Shown piece after piece: positions 55,501 to 59,342 of a DNA stretch of 64,000 nt. The stretch is from Ceratotherium simum simum. Taxonomy: Eukaryota; Chordata; Mammalia; Perissodactyla; Rhinocerotidae. The notes under the pieces were generated by a model that worked only from the letters and a program-made list of their open reading frames with translations, made no database searches and had not been told where the DNA came from. The translations under genes were made by a program, and so were the position numbers. The stretch covers positions 25,273,189-25,337,188 of the forward strand of contig NW_004454178.1 in assembly GCF_000283155.1 (NCBI RefSeq), written 5' to 3'. Within the stretch, counting starts at the first letter, position 1. Every line of letters starts with the position of its first letter.

Positions 55501-55707
55501 GACCGGAGGGTGGAGGCCAAGCCCTCTGCACGCTCTTGAGAGCTCACAGCGGGTCCTCGGCTCGGGTTAGGTCCGACTTCTTCCTGAAGTGTCACTTCCC
55601 CTCACTAACTCGCTCCTCCTCTTCTCCTTTCTCTCCTGATTGCTCTCGCTCCACAGGAGGACTTCCGGAATAAAGTTGAAGACTACATTAAGCGTTATGC
55701 CAGATGA
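4514..55707 (+). CDS. UBE2F: NEDD8-conjugating enzyme UBE2F, full spliced coding sequence (9 coding exons)
   Basis: Join of 4514-4631, 14303-14332, 18336-18401, 34563-34630, 42573-42643, 47042-47099, 50186-50218, 51598-51660 and 55657-55707. This gives 558 nt, 185 residues plus TGA, which is the usual UBE2F length. Seen: every border is GT-AG and the frame is continuous. Residues 1 to about 28 form the basic, disordered E2 tail, and about 30-185 form the UBC fold with HPN at 106-108 and the catalytic Cys116 (TGT at 42636-42638) in the segment GEICLS. Known of the family: UBE2F takes activated NEDD8 from the NAE1-UBA3 E1 as a thioester on this Cys and, with RBX2 (RNF7) and DCN1-like proteins, passes it to cullin-5 to activate CUL5 ligases. 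It acts in cytoplasm and nucleus. The acetylated N-terminal Met binds DCN1-like proteins. No frameshift, early stop or lost catalytic residue is visible, so this is the intact functional gene. The paralogue UBE2M is ruled out by the N-terminal sequence. Confidence 0.97.
4971..4991. repeat. (TG)n microsatellite followed by a G-rich run
   Basis: About ten TG units, then GGTGGCAGGGGCGGGGGGGT. This is a likely length-polymorphic marker and the G-run could form a quadruplex. Confidence 0.85.
5250..5365 (+). repeat. Old mammalian interspersed repeat, class unresolved
   Basis: Shows the pattern CATTCATTCAGTGAACAAAC, then GACTACAAAAGATGACGAAG, then CCTGCCTTTAAGGAGCTTA. The same family pattern recurs at 34065, 35150 and 53530. 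I recognise the pattern but cannot name the family with certainty. Confidence 0.5.
6100..6260 (-). repeat. MIR SINE, antisense
   Basis: The + strand carries TTTTACAGCTGAAGAACTAG, then GACTCAGAGAGGTTAAGCAA and CTTGCCCAGGTTGCAGC, the standard reverse complement of a MIR core and its 3' part. Confidence 0.8.
9630..9944 (+). mobile_element. Solo MaLR LTR (MLT1/MST type), nearly complete
   Basis: Begins TGTCTTAGTCGGCTCAGGTA and ends GTCCACAGCA, giving the TG...CA ends of an LTR. The 5-bp duplication CCTTT lies at 9625-9629 and 9945-9949, as expected for ERVL-MaLR. Internal landmarks include CATAGACTGGGTGG, GGTTCTGGAGGCTGGAAAGT, GGGCACTAATCCCAT and CTCCCAAAGGCCCCAC. At 315 bp it is slightly short for the family, with an internal deletion. 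No gag or pol sequence is attached, so it is a solo LTR left by recombination. Confidence 0.88.
11060..11320 (+). mobile_element. L1 3'-end fragment inside a MER20-like DNA transposon fossil
   Basis: The outer parts (about 11060-11200 and 11290-11320, ending AACTCCCAGGTGATTGATGT) look like a hAT-type MER20/MER5 element. The inner part (about 11205-11290) reads TTGTACACTTAAAGTGGGTC and resembles the L1 3' UTR. Both pieces are strongly diverged, so the nested arrangement is inferred from order. Confidence 0.5.
13215..13560 (+). repeat. L2 LINE 3' region
   Basis: Contains AATAAAGTCTAGAATTCTAC, CCTTGTTTCCC and AGCCCAGCTCAAAAATTTCT in the order found near L2 3' ends. The pyrimidine-rich sequence before it (about 12700-13200) may belong to the same element, but it is too diverged to bound. 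The open frame at 12737-13213 arises from this CT-rich composition. Confidence 0.6.
14303..14332 (+). CDS. UBE2F: UBE2F exon 3 (30-nt micro-exon; residues 40-49)
   Basis: Acceptor TTTGTTTCCACAG ends at 14302 and donor GTAAGT begins at 14333. It encodes [10 protein letters not shown], the end of helix 1 of the UBC fold, which packs near the E1 and E3 surface. Both borders are phase 1, so skipping it would keep the frame and delete ten residues. Confidence 0.96.
16003..16375 (+). other. Candidate alternative terminal exon or conserved non-coding block
   Basis: Seen: a nearly 40-nt pyrimidine tract ends in CCCCCAG at 16002. The sequence after it is open for 105 codons to TAG at 16320-16322, in the phase set by exon 3 (T joined to GC makes Cys50). 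AATAAA follows at 16348-16353, and a T/GT-rich stretch lies about 50 nt further. If used, it would give a 155-residue protein with the N-terminal tail of UBE2F but no Cys116. The encoded residues match no family I know. The open frame could be chance, and the block could instead be a conserved enhancer-like element. Confidence 0.25.
16735..16860 (+). repeat. MIR-like SINE fragment
   Basis: GTGATTTGAGCAAGTCTTGA and CCAGTTTCTTTATTCCTAGC follow the MIR core order. Strongly diverged. Confidence 0.5.
16995..17165 (+). repeat. MIR SINE, its end interrupted by an ERE insertion
   Basis: Carries AAACTGTGTGATCTTGGGCT, GGTCACTGAACCTCTCTGG and AAGGCCATTTCCACATCT. The ERE target site begins at its 3' edge. 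Confidence 0.65.
17172..17417 (-). mobile_element. ERE SINE, antisense
   Basis: The + strand shows a T-run, then GTGAGGAAGATCGACTCTGA, GCCACAGCATGGCTTGACAA, GGATCCGAACCCGTGAACCC and ACCACCGGGCTGGCCCC. The target-site duplication TGAATCATACTATTTTT lies at 17155-17171 and 17418-17434. It is inserted in intron 3 against the direction of UBE2F. Confidence 0.93.
18336..18401 (+). CDS. UBE2F: UBE2F exon 4 (66 nt; residues 50-71)
   Basis: Acceptor CTTTTGCAG ends at 18335 and donor GTAATG begins at 18402. It encodes [22 protein letters not shown], beta strands 1 and 2 of the UBC fold. Both borders are phase 1, like exon 3, so exons 3 and 4 can be skipped singly or together without a frameshift. Confidence 0.97.
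18665..18905 (+). repeat. MIR SINE, near full length
   Basis: Shows GGGTTCAGATCCTGCTCTGC, then AGCAGTGTGACCATGG, TACAAAGTGGGGATCGAATA, GTGAGATTAAATAGC and GAAGCACTTCAGC in the MIR order. Confidence 0.85.
21050..22486 (-). mobile_element. Antisense L1: 3' end and part of ORF2 (degraded)
   Basis: The + strand reads ACTTATACTGAGGTATAAAA, TGTGTAACCACAACCCCAGT and TTGATGGACATTTGAATTC, the reverse complement of L1 3' terminal sequence. From about 21760 it changes to sequence matching the reverse of the mid-ORF2 region (AGTATTGAGTCTCCCAATCC; TGAGAGAAATCATGAATGTG). Many stops, no intact ORF2. The abrupt switch near 21760 suggests two joined fragments or an internal deletion. Confidence 0.85.
22487..22856 (-). 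mobile_element. ERE SINE, antisense, interrupted by an assembly gap
   Basis: The T/A-rich tail starts near 22487, followed by AAAGCCCCAGTAGATAGTTG, GGACGCGGCCTCAGCATGGC, GGATCCGAACCCGGG and CCACGGGGCCAGCCC. The target-site duplication ACTTAGTGATTTTT lies at 22473-22486 and 22857-22870. The element contains 100 Ns. Removing the gap and one of the two identical 56-bp flanks gives an ERE of normal length. It is inserted into the antisense L1. Confidence 0.92.
22613..22712. other. Assembly gap of 100 N, probably artefactual
   Basis: Exactly 100 Ns. The 56 bases before it (22557-22612) are identical to the 56 after it (22713-22768), the pattern left when two overlapping contig ends are not merged. 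Confidence 0.95.
22871..23680 (-). mobile_element. Antisense L1 ORF2 region, continued after the ERE
   Basis: Continues the reverse-complement ORF2 pattern with CCCACTTGGTTATGATGTAT, GCTGGATTCAGTTTGCTAAT, GTCTGGTTTTGGCATCAGGG, GAATTCACCAGTTAAGCAAT and TGATCTTTATTATTTCCTTC. Multiple stops; inactive. Confidence 0.88.
23690..24310 (-). mobile_element. Second antisense L1 3'-end fragment
   Basis: CCATGTTGTTGCATTAATCA, TGGGTGCCATTATGCATAAA, CTAATGACTAATGATGTTGA and CACATATTTTGCCCATTTAA are again L1 3' ORF2/3' UTR in reverse. This is the same part of L1 as 21050-21760, so it comes from a different insertion. Confidence 0.83.
25505..25868 (-). mobile_element. Third antisense L1 3'-end fragment
   Basis: TTTAGTGAGGTATGATTTAC, GTGTAACCACCAGCACAGTT, GTCATATAAATGGACCCGAA and ATTCATCTCTGTTGTTGCAT mark the same L1 3' region a third time in intron 4. 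Confidence 0.83.
25870..26120 (+). mobile_element. MaLR-type (MLT1-like) LTR, 3' half
   Basis: TGACTTTGAAGATGGAGGAA, TTGATTTTAGCCCAGTGAGA, AGATAATAAATTTGTATTGT and GTGGTAATTTATTATAGCAA follow the 3' end of an MLT1-like LTR, which carries its own AATAAA. It sits between L1 fragments. The family name is from memory. Confidence 0.6.
26130..27730 (-). mobile_element. Antisense L1: ORF2 pieces running to the 5' UTR
   Basis: 26130-26900 matches reversed ORF2 (TGATCCATTTTGAGTTAATT; GGCTTTTGGTCTCATTGATT). About 27000-27730 matches the reversed L1 5' UTR: ACTTCTGCTGCC-like sequence near 27170, TTATGATGTGCTTTGATTTG, TTTATTGAGCTTTTTGGATC and CATTTCAGATATTATGTTTT. The GC-rich sequence at 27750-27910 may be the L1 5' terminus. 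Broken, no ORFs. Confidence 0.75.
28350..28556 (+). mobile_element. hAT-Charlie non-autonomous DNA transposon (MER1-like)
   Basis: Starts near GGCCAACTAGGCCTGTGAGC and ends CTGGCCCTTTACAGAAGAAG then TTTGCCAGCCCTG. The termini are diverged inverted repeats of the CAGGGGT(C)GGCAAACT type. Confidence 0.75.
29535..29985 (+). repeat. L2 LINE 3' end
   Basis: TCTGAATAAAAGCCAGCACA, CTGGAGTGTTCTTCACTCTG, AGAATGTAAGCTTCATAAGG and ATCAAATATCTGTTGAATGA are in exact L2 3'-end order, ending in the short L2 tail. The 78- and 95-codon frames here are not genes. Confidence 0.88.
30340..30554 (-). mobile_element. ERE SINE, antisense
   Basis: T-rich start, AAAGCTGCAGTAGATAGTTG, GGACGCGGCCTCAGCATGGC, GGATCCGAACCCGGG and CCACGGGGCCGGCC. 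The target-site duplication CTAGATGAGTTT lies at 30328-30339 and 30555-30566. This is the short-tail subtype, ending at the CAGTAGATAGTTGT module. Confidence 0.93.
32800..33480 (+). mobile_element. Old L1 (L1ME-like) fragment, sense
   Basis: AAAGACAGAAACCACAGAAA, ACAAATGACCAATAATGTGA and TTCTCTTCTGTCACACTGGC correspond to L1ME ORF2 3' sequence in sense. Heavily diverged. Confidence 0.6.
34065..34330 (+). repeat. Old mammalian interspersed repeat, class unresolved
   Basis: CATGTGCCAGGCACTGGGAA, TACAGCAGTTGACGCTGG and TGACATTCTCGTGGGGAGGC follow the same family pattern as at 5250 and 53530. Confidence 0.5.
34563..34630 (+). CDS. UBE2F: UBE2F exon 5 (68 nt; residues 72-94)
   Basis: Acceptor TTTTTTGATAG ends at 34562 and donor GTGAGT begins at 34631. 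It encodes [23 protein letters not shown], with the YxGGxF turn and beta strand 3 seen in all UBC folds. It enters in phase 1 and ends in phase 0, so skipping it alone would shift the frame. Confidence 0.97.
35150..35440 (+). repeat. Old mammalian interspersed repeat, class unresolved
   Basis: GAGGAACTTACTGACCAGTT, CAGCAGTGGTAAGTAGCAGA and GTGGTCAGGCCGGTTAAGCT match the mid-section of the family also seen at 53530. Confidence 0.5.
36650..36765 (-). repeat. MIR-like fragment, antisense
   Basis: CAGGTGCTTCCACTTGCTTT followed by TCACACATCAGTAAG-like sequence gives a weak reverse MIR pattern. Confidence 0.4.
37345..37560 (+). mobile_element. Short DNA transposon with long inverted termini (MITE-like)
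   Basis: The left end CATGTACCACATAACGATG and the right end CGTTAAGCGAAGTACGACTG are diverged inverted repeats of a CATGCGTCGCTTAACGACG-type terminus. In between lie ACCGCATATACGACGGTGGT, TAGGTTTGTGTAAGTACACT and AATGACGCATTTCTCAGAAC, a recurring mammalian element whose exact name I will not assert. It is shortened by an internal deletion near 37425. Confidence 0.75.
37560..37660 (+). repeat. L2-like 3' tail fragment
   Basis: CCACTAGACTGTCAGCTCCC, TGAAGGAGGAGTCTGGGA and CCCAGTGCTTGGCA follow the L2 3' end pattern. Confidence 0.55.
38969..39183 (-). mobile_element. ERE SINE, antisense
   Basis: AAAGCCCCAGTAGATAGTTG, GTGGGACTCGGCCTCGCGTT, GGATCCGAACCCGGG and CCACGGAGCCGGCCC. The target-site duplication TGATGTGTCATTATTTTA lies at 38951-38968 and 39184-39201. 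It has more mismatches in the tRNA-like half than the 22487 copy, suggesting an older insertion. Confidence 0.93.
39245..39450 (-). mobile_element. hAT-Charlie non-autonomous DNA transposon, with an internal short duplication
   Basis: AGTAAATATTTTAGGCTTTG, TGGACCATATATGGTCTCTG and CTACAGTTTGCTGACCCCTG are the reversed Charlie (MER1-like) pattern. The left end carries the motif GGGCAAAATAGTAAATATTT and then a near-copy about 30 bp on. It sits inside the L1ME. Confidence 0.8.
39602..39924 (+). mobile_element. Composite ERE SINE carrying both tail modules
   Basis: The head AGGGCTGGCCCCGTGGCTTA and GGTTTGGATCCCGGGCGTGC is followed by the short-subtype tail (CAACTATCTACTGGGGCTTT), an A-run, then the long-subtype module twice (GATGTTAGCTCAGAGCCGGT and GATGTTAGCTCAGGGCTGAT) and an AAATAAAT tail. 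The target-site duplication AAATTATCCTTCAG lies at 39588-39601 and 39925-39938. Confidence 0.92.
41400..42020 (+). mobile_element. Old L1 (L1ME-like) 3' fragment, sense, with an AT-rich tail
   Basis: AATATAAATTAAAACTAAAT, AACCTAAATGTCCAGTAATG and GGGAACTGGCTTGTTAAATG match L1ME 3' sequence. It ends in an AT-rich microsatellite (about 41966-42006). Confidence 0.6.
42573..42643 (+). CDS. UBE2F: UBE2F exon 6 (71 nt; residues 95-117, contains catalytic Cys116)
   Basis: Acceptor GTGTTGCAG ends at 42572 and donor GTGAGT begins at 42644. It encodes [20 protein letters not shown], then I-C-L. HPN is at residues 106-108, where the Asn stabilises the oxyanion, and the active-site Cys116 (42636-42638) forms the NEDD8 thioester. 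It enters in phase 0 and ends in phase 2, so skipping it destroys the frame as well as the active site. From memory, human has Lys103 where this has Arg103. Confidence 0.98.
42862..42875 (-). promoter_or_regulatory. CTCF-like binding motif
   Basis: The + strand GCGCCCCCTGGTGG is the reverse complement of CCACCAGGGGGCGC, which fits the CTCF core. It lies 219 bp after the catalytic exon in a GC-rich patch. Occupancy is not shown by sequence alone. Confidence 0.6.
43330..43460 (+). repeat. MIR SINE
   Basis: GGCTTGCATCCAGTCCCACC and TTCGCTGTGTGACTTTGGGA, with TTATTTAACC following, in MIR order. Confidence 0.7.
43698..43967 (-). mobile_element. ERE SINE, antisense, older copy
   Basis: TTTATTTATTTATT tail, GTGAGGAAGATTAGCTCTGA, GCCACCACAGCATGGCTTGA and CCACCAGGCCATCCC. 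The flanks TCAACCTC (43688-43695) and TCAGCCTC (43968-43975) are a diverged target-site duplication. The B-box-like part is mutated (GGATCCAAGCCTGC), consistent with age. Confidence 0.85.
44330..44830 (+). mobile_element. Old L1 (L1ME-like) fragment, sense
   Basis: ACCAATCAATAGGATAAAGA, CTTCTCAGACTGGCAGATAC, CAGCTGCACTTCTACTGATT and ATGTACAAAGACCACCTCGT follow L1ME ORF2 3' order. Stops throughout. Confidence 0.6.
46535..46655 (+). repeat. MIR-like fragment
   Basis: CTGTGCCTTGGTTTCCTCCT, followed by GAAGCTCTAAGTGTCAGTTG, resembles the 3' half of MIR. Confidence 0.5.
46740..46900 (+). mobile_element. Old L1 fragment, sense
   Basis: TACACTACATAAAAATAACC and GGAGAAGGCCTTCTGCAGCA resemble a diverged L1ME ORF2 piece. 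The 141-codon frame at 46716-47141 crosses this fragment and runs on out of frame across exon 7, so it is not a gene. Confidence 0.45.
47042..47099 (+). CDS. UBE2F: UBE2F exon 7 (58 nt; residues 118-137)
   Basis: Acceptor CTGTTTCAG ends at 47041 and the donor GTAGAG begins at 47100, a weak donor compared with the others in this gene. It encodes [20 protein letters not shown], the loop after the catalytic cysteine and the conserved W-x-P segment. It enters in phase 2 and ends in phase 0. Confidence 0.97.
49091..49129. repeat. (ATGG)n microsatellite
   Basis: Close to ten perfect ATGG units, followed by ATGAATGAAG and GGGTGGGTGGG. Likely polymorphic in length. Confidence 0.95.
49512..49791 (-). 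mobile_element. ERE SINE, antisense, with a long T-run
   Basis: Starts with a T-run of more than 20, then GTGAGGAAGATTAGCCCTGA, CCACAGCATGGCTTGACAAG, GGATCCGAACC and CCACTGGGCCGGCCC. The target-site duplication CAATAGATTGT lies at 49501-49511 and 49792-49802. It lies about 400 bp before exon 8. Confidence 0.93.
50186..50218 (+). CDS. UBE2F: UBE2F exon 8 (33-nt micro-exon; residues 138-148)
   Basis: Acceptor CTCATTTCAG ends at 50185 and donor GTGAGT begins at 50219. It encodes [11 protein letters not shown], helix 2 of the UBC fold directly after the active-site region. Both borders are phase 0, so skipping would remove eleven residues in frame. Confidence 0.96.
50219..51597 (+). other. UBE2F: UBE2F intron 8 (1,379 bp)
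   Basis: The shortest intron. No repeat or gene is identified. The part at 51170-51560 is AT-rich. Confidence 0.85.
51598..51660 (+). CDS. UBE2F: UBE2F exon 9 (63 nt; residues 149-169)
   Basis: Acceptor CTTTTTAAG ends at 51597 (AAG rather than CAG) and donor GTAAGC begins at 51661. It encodes [20 protein letters not shown], then K. The DPLN segment is the conserved E2 motif before helix 3. Both borders are phase 0. Confidence 0.97.
52120..52300 (-). mobile_element. Old L1 fragment, antisense
   Basis: ACCATTCCTTATTGGTGGGC, ACTTGGGTTTTCCCCACGGG and ATTACAAACGATAATGCAGT are in reversed L1 3' order. Confidence 0.65.
53530..54260 (+). repeat. Old mammalian interspersed repeat, split by a MIR
   Basis: CAGTGCAAAGGCCCCAAGGC, CATTCCAGAGAG-type sequence near 53770 and GGAGGCCATGGACTCTGG near 54156 belong to one recurrent element, interrupted at about 53915-54075 by an antisense MIR. 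The family is not named. Confidence 0.55.
53915..54075 (-). repeat. MIR SINE, antisense, nested
   Basis: GCATGTGCCAGGCACTGTCC, CTCCACAAGGCAAGGAGTCT and TTATCCCTGATTTGCTGC show the reverse MIR pattern. Confidence 0.7.
54700..54713 (+). promoter_or_regulatory. CTCF-like binding motif
   Basis: CCACAAGAGGGCGC fits the CTCF core on the + strand. It lies 944 bp before the last exon and points away from the motif at 42862, so the two form a divergent pair. Sequence evidence only. Confidence 0.55.
55657..55707 (+). CDS. UBE2F: UBE2F exon 10, coding part (51 nt with stop; residues 170-185)
   Basis: Acceptor CGCTCCACAG ends at 55656. It encodes [16 protein letters not shown] and then TGA at 55705-55707, the C-terminal helix of the E2. 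From memory, human has Asp177 where this copy has Glu177. The exon continues as the 3' UTR. Confidence 0.97.
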   Translation, partial: EDFRNKVEDYIKRYAR

Positions 55708-58700
55708 TAGGAGGAGAAGACTGCAGGGCCGTGGACTGTGTGTTAGAAGTTTGTCTCCAGCTTAAACCAAGAGGGAGCCCTCTTCCCCAGTCCTCGCGCT
55801 CCCTCTCAGTCCCACTGGGTCGTCCGAGTCCTGTGACCATGTTGTCCCGAGGAAGAACCTCTTCACGATTGCCCATTGTAGACGGAGAGTTCCGCATAAA
55901 TACAGCAAGAAAATGTGTTTGGGGTTCTAAAGAGTTGTCTGCTTACCTTAACATGTTTACTTTTTGAAACTGTACTGTATAGGCTGTTGATGAGAAGTTG
56001 TAATGAACTCAGAATTGAGGTTCGAGCTTGCTTCTTCCCCTTGTACCCAATAAGATCACTTCCCTGCACAGGTGATGCTAATGATGTGCTCAGTGTAGCT
56101 CGCAGATTGGTGATAAGAAACCCGCTACAAACTGATTGGATGCCAGTTCTCTTAGCTCCTCCACGAATGTTGGCCCTGCCTAGGTGTCGTGAAGCTTCCC
56201 AGAATGCATAGAGTCATTCACTGTAGATCTCTTACTGAAATGCGTATTTTATTTAATGTAAGTATATTTTGGAACAGATTTGTAATTTGTACAATTTAAT
56301 GCTTTAATTATTTTTTTCTATTCTCATTTAGTTTGTATTTTCATTGTATAGAGCAGACAGAAAGATGTTGGGTGAAGCAACTATTGAAGAGAAATACAAA
56401 GAAGATATGAAAGACACATTATTCTTTCTGTCCAAATGCAGTGAGAATTTGGCTTTTAAAAATCAGCTCCTTTGCTTTCAGGTCCAGATGGGGCAAGGAA
56501 GTTTTGGAATCCTTTGAAGCTAGATCTGGATGATTTAAAACAAAAAAAACCCCAAAAAGCAGGGAACCCTTTCTCACATGCTGCCCAGAGGAAACTCGCT
56601 GGAGCCCAGACCAGCTGGGGGCGTTGGGTTTCTGCAGTGGTCGTGTGCTCGTGGGCCAGTAGCGATCCCTGTGTAGCTACTTATCAGAGAGCCAGACTCT
56701 CGTGCCTGAGGGACAGAAGAGATACCTTGGGAATCAGCCCAAATATTGTCTGATGCCACTGAGACCGTACCTGTGGCCTCTGAGTTTGCTGTGGTTCTGG
56801 GTCCTGAATGGAGGATGAGTCTCCTAGGCCTTGGAGGGCCGGGAATCAGCAGCAGCATATAGCCATACTTGGTCAGTCAACGCACTTCAGAGTAAGAACA
56901 CCGAAGAGAGGCACATAGATTTACTCCAGCATTTAGACATCTGAACCAGTGAAATCAAACACAAAATACATATTTGTGTGTCTCCTCTGCTGCCTGCCTA
57001 GCACGCTCAAGTTAAACTGACAACCTCTTAGACCTCTGGATTCCCCCCGTCTGCCGTCTTCCCCAGTCTGGTTTGTTTTTCTTAATTTCTAATATAATCT
57101 CTGATTATGGGATCAGTCTGACCTGGAGGTCTGCAGGGGAGGAAGGCAGGCCATGCTTCCCATTTGTAATCAGTAATTGTGCCCATTAGACTTGAGGGTG
57201 CCCCGGGTAACAGGCCACACCTCTGGTGCTCTGAGCAGGAAAGGTGGGGCTGGACTAAGGGCATGGTGGCATCTCAGCGGCTCAGAGCCTTCAGGGAGGT
57301 ACAGTAATCCCTGCCTCCCGAGGCCTGGGAGAGCCACTGCAGTTTACATACTTACTTGGAGCTCCGCCCAGTGTCACAGGAACTTGCCAGCTAGGCACTG
57401 GGCTGTCCTCTGCTAGGGGGTCAGGAGACCAGCAGCTGGTCCACCCACGTGCCTGATATCTGCCACTGTGACCCAGGGCATGCAGCTCTCTGCCTGGTGC
57501 CAACCCCAGGCCCGAGTCATGACGTCTCACAGCTGATGGTGCCGATGGAAGTGGAAGAAATGGTTCCTGTGCCCGCAGTTAAATGGACATGTGCATAATG
57601 TAGGTAAAAGACTGTGCCCTCGGGACCAGACTGAAAGGGTAATATCTATTGTTAATTCTGACCTCAACGTATTTGCACAATAGAAAAATACTTTATCAGG
57701 GATCAAGTAATTCTTCAAAAATGACATTTCCACATCACTGGATCGTCCCTTTCTGTCCAGTGGGAATCCCTCATGGATTTTGCCCCCTAGCCCCAAACCG
57801 TGAAGGAGCACACCCAGCTTGGCCCATCTCAGTGCGTAGTTGGTACTGTGCTAGGTACTTGGCCAGTGGGGCCCGTGGCACCTGTTGGTGGCTGTGGGAC
57901 CCTGACTTCCAGGCCTTTTGGTTTCTTGGGGTCTCCTCCCCTCTCAGGCCAAAGTAACATTTGTGGCTGCAGTCCGTGTGCCCCACCAGCCTCGTGATAG
58001 TTGATGATTGCCAGTCTGCCAGGGGGTGGGAATGTGGAGCCTCTGGCCAAAGAGGCCACCCCTGACACCCCTGGAGTGAGACAGGAGTGGGGCAGGCCCT
58101 GGGGACAGGGAGCTCCTGGACAGCTCTGATGATCAGCTGGGTCCCCATGACTCTACTGCTTAGGATTTGATAAGTCAGCTCCATGTTTTTCAGGTACACT
58201 CAGAAGGAAACAGTTCCAGGGTTAGGCATCTCAGAAGGAACAGGCTCCCATCGCCCCTTTACCTTCCCTCAAACACACCTGCAAGTTACCTCCCTTTGCA
58301 GTTTCCTCAAGGAGCCAGGGCAAGCGTGTGGCTCAGATGCTGAGCACTGGTCTCCCGGTTGTGTCCCTCTCCTTCCTTGCAGCCCTGGTCCTTGCTCCTC
58401 ATCTGTGTTGTTTGCACCTACTGTATTTTGAGTGTTGCAGAGTGCCGCCCCAGGGAACACTGTCTTGGGTTATGGCTAACTTCGCAAGACGCCCTCTGTT
58501 AGCCGCGCTCATCTCCAAGCACTAAAAGCCATAGAGGTCTGCTTATGTGATTTCCACCAGCTACAGGCTGAGCCAGGTTGTGCACGTGCTAGAGAAGACA
58601 CTGCAGTACAAAGGTTCACGTGAAAACTTTGTACACAGCTGGTTCAGACTATTTGCAGTAGCTAAAACATTCTGGATGTACAGTCTTGAAAAGGAACATG

Positions 58701-59342
58701 TACTTAGTATTTGCCAGTTTAAGTGTTTCCAAGTGTCCATGCATATTTTCCTCTGCCCTTAGTTACACTGCTGGGGACTTGCACACTTGTCTGGAAAGAC
58801 GTCATGGGTGCAGGAGGCAACAGTGTCCTTCCTCCTGGCCTGGCCACAGCCAGGCCAGTCTCAGCCGAATCCCCGGCCCACTCTTGGGCCATCTCCTGGC
58901 AGAGCCAGCATGTCTTTTTCTTAGGGCAGCAGAAACAGATTGAACAGCCCCGCTGCTGGGCTCTGGAACTTTAGCAAAAAAACCCCAGAGGGCAAACTCC
59001 CAGGCAGTGGTGATTGCCAAGATGTGTTACATGTCTTCAAGTGCCAAACGTCACTGTTCCCTGGGGTTGCTCTGTTGTCTACCCCTACTTCTTTGAAGAA
59101 CTGTGGGAAAAAACACAAATTCCTGTTAACATTAGACTTTTTGCTGATTGATTATCAAATCAAGAAGAATTTTTTCATGTAGAAATTCCAAGATGTTAGC
59201 CACCAGTTGCAGTCTCGAACAAGACATGTCTTTTCCAGCTAGTGCAGTCTATTCCAGGATTGTTTTCACTTTCATCTACTTAAAAATGTTTAATCTTGGA
59301 AAGTCAGGTTTGCTACAAGTTCATTCTTCTTCGTAAAATAAA
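55708..59342 (+). other. UBE2F: UBE2F 3' UTR and possible extended 3' UTR or downstream flank
   Basis: After the stop there is no AATAAA until 59337-59342. A variant hexamer AATACA at 55899-55904 is followed by TGTGTTTGGGG and could end a roughly 200-nt UTR. 55920-56470 is AT-rich and unique-looking. 56500-59300 has no identified repeat or gene. Which end is used cannot be decided from sequence. Confidence 0.5.
59337..59342 (+). terminator. UBE2F: Candidate distal polyadenylation signal AATAAA
   Basis: A canonical hexamer 3.6 kb after the UBE2F stop, followed by a T-rich stretch about 45 nt on. It is the first AATAAA after the stop codon. Confidence 0.45.

Larger units (their letters stand above)
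51661..55656 (+). other. UBE2F: UBE2F intron 9 (3,996 bp)
   Basis: Contains an antisense L1M piece (about 52120-52300), a MIR-like piece (about 52625-52700), an old repeat with a nested MIR (53530-54260), a CTCF-like motif (54700-54713) and a MIR-like piece (about 55290-55375). The remaining part is GC-moderate and without identified features. Confidence 0.85.
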
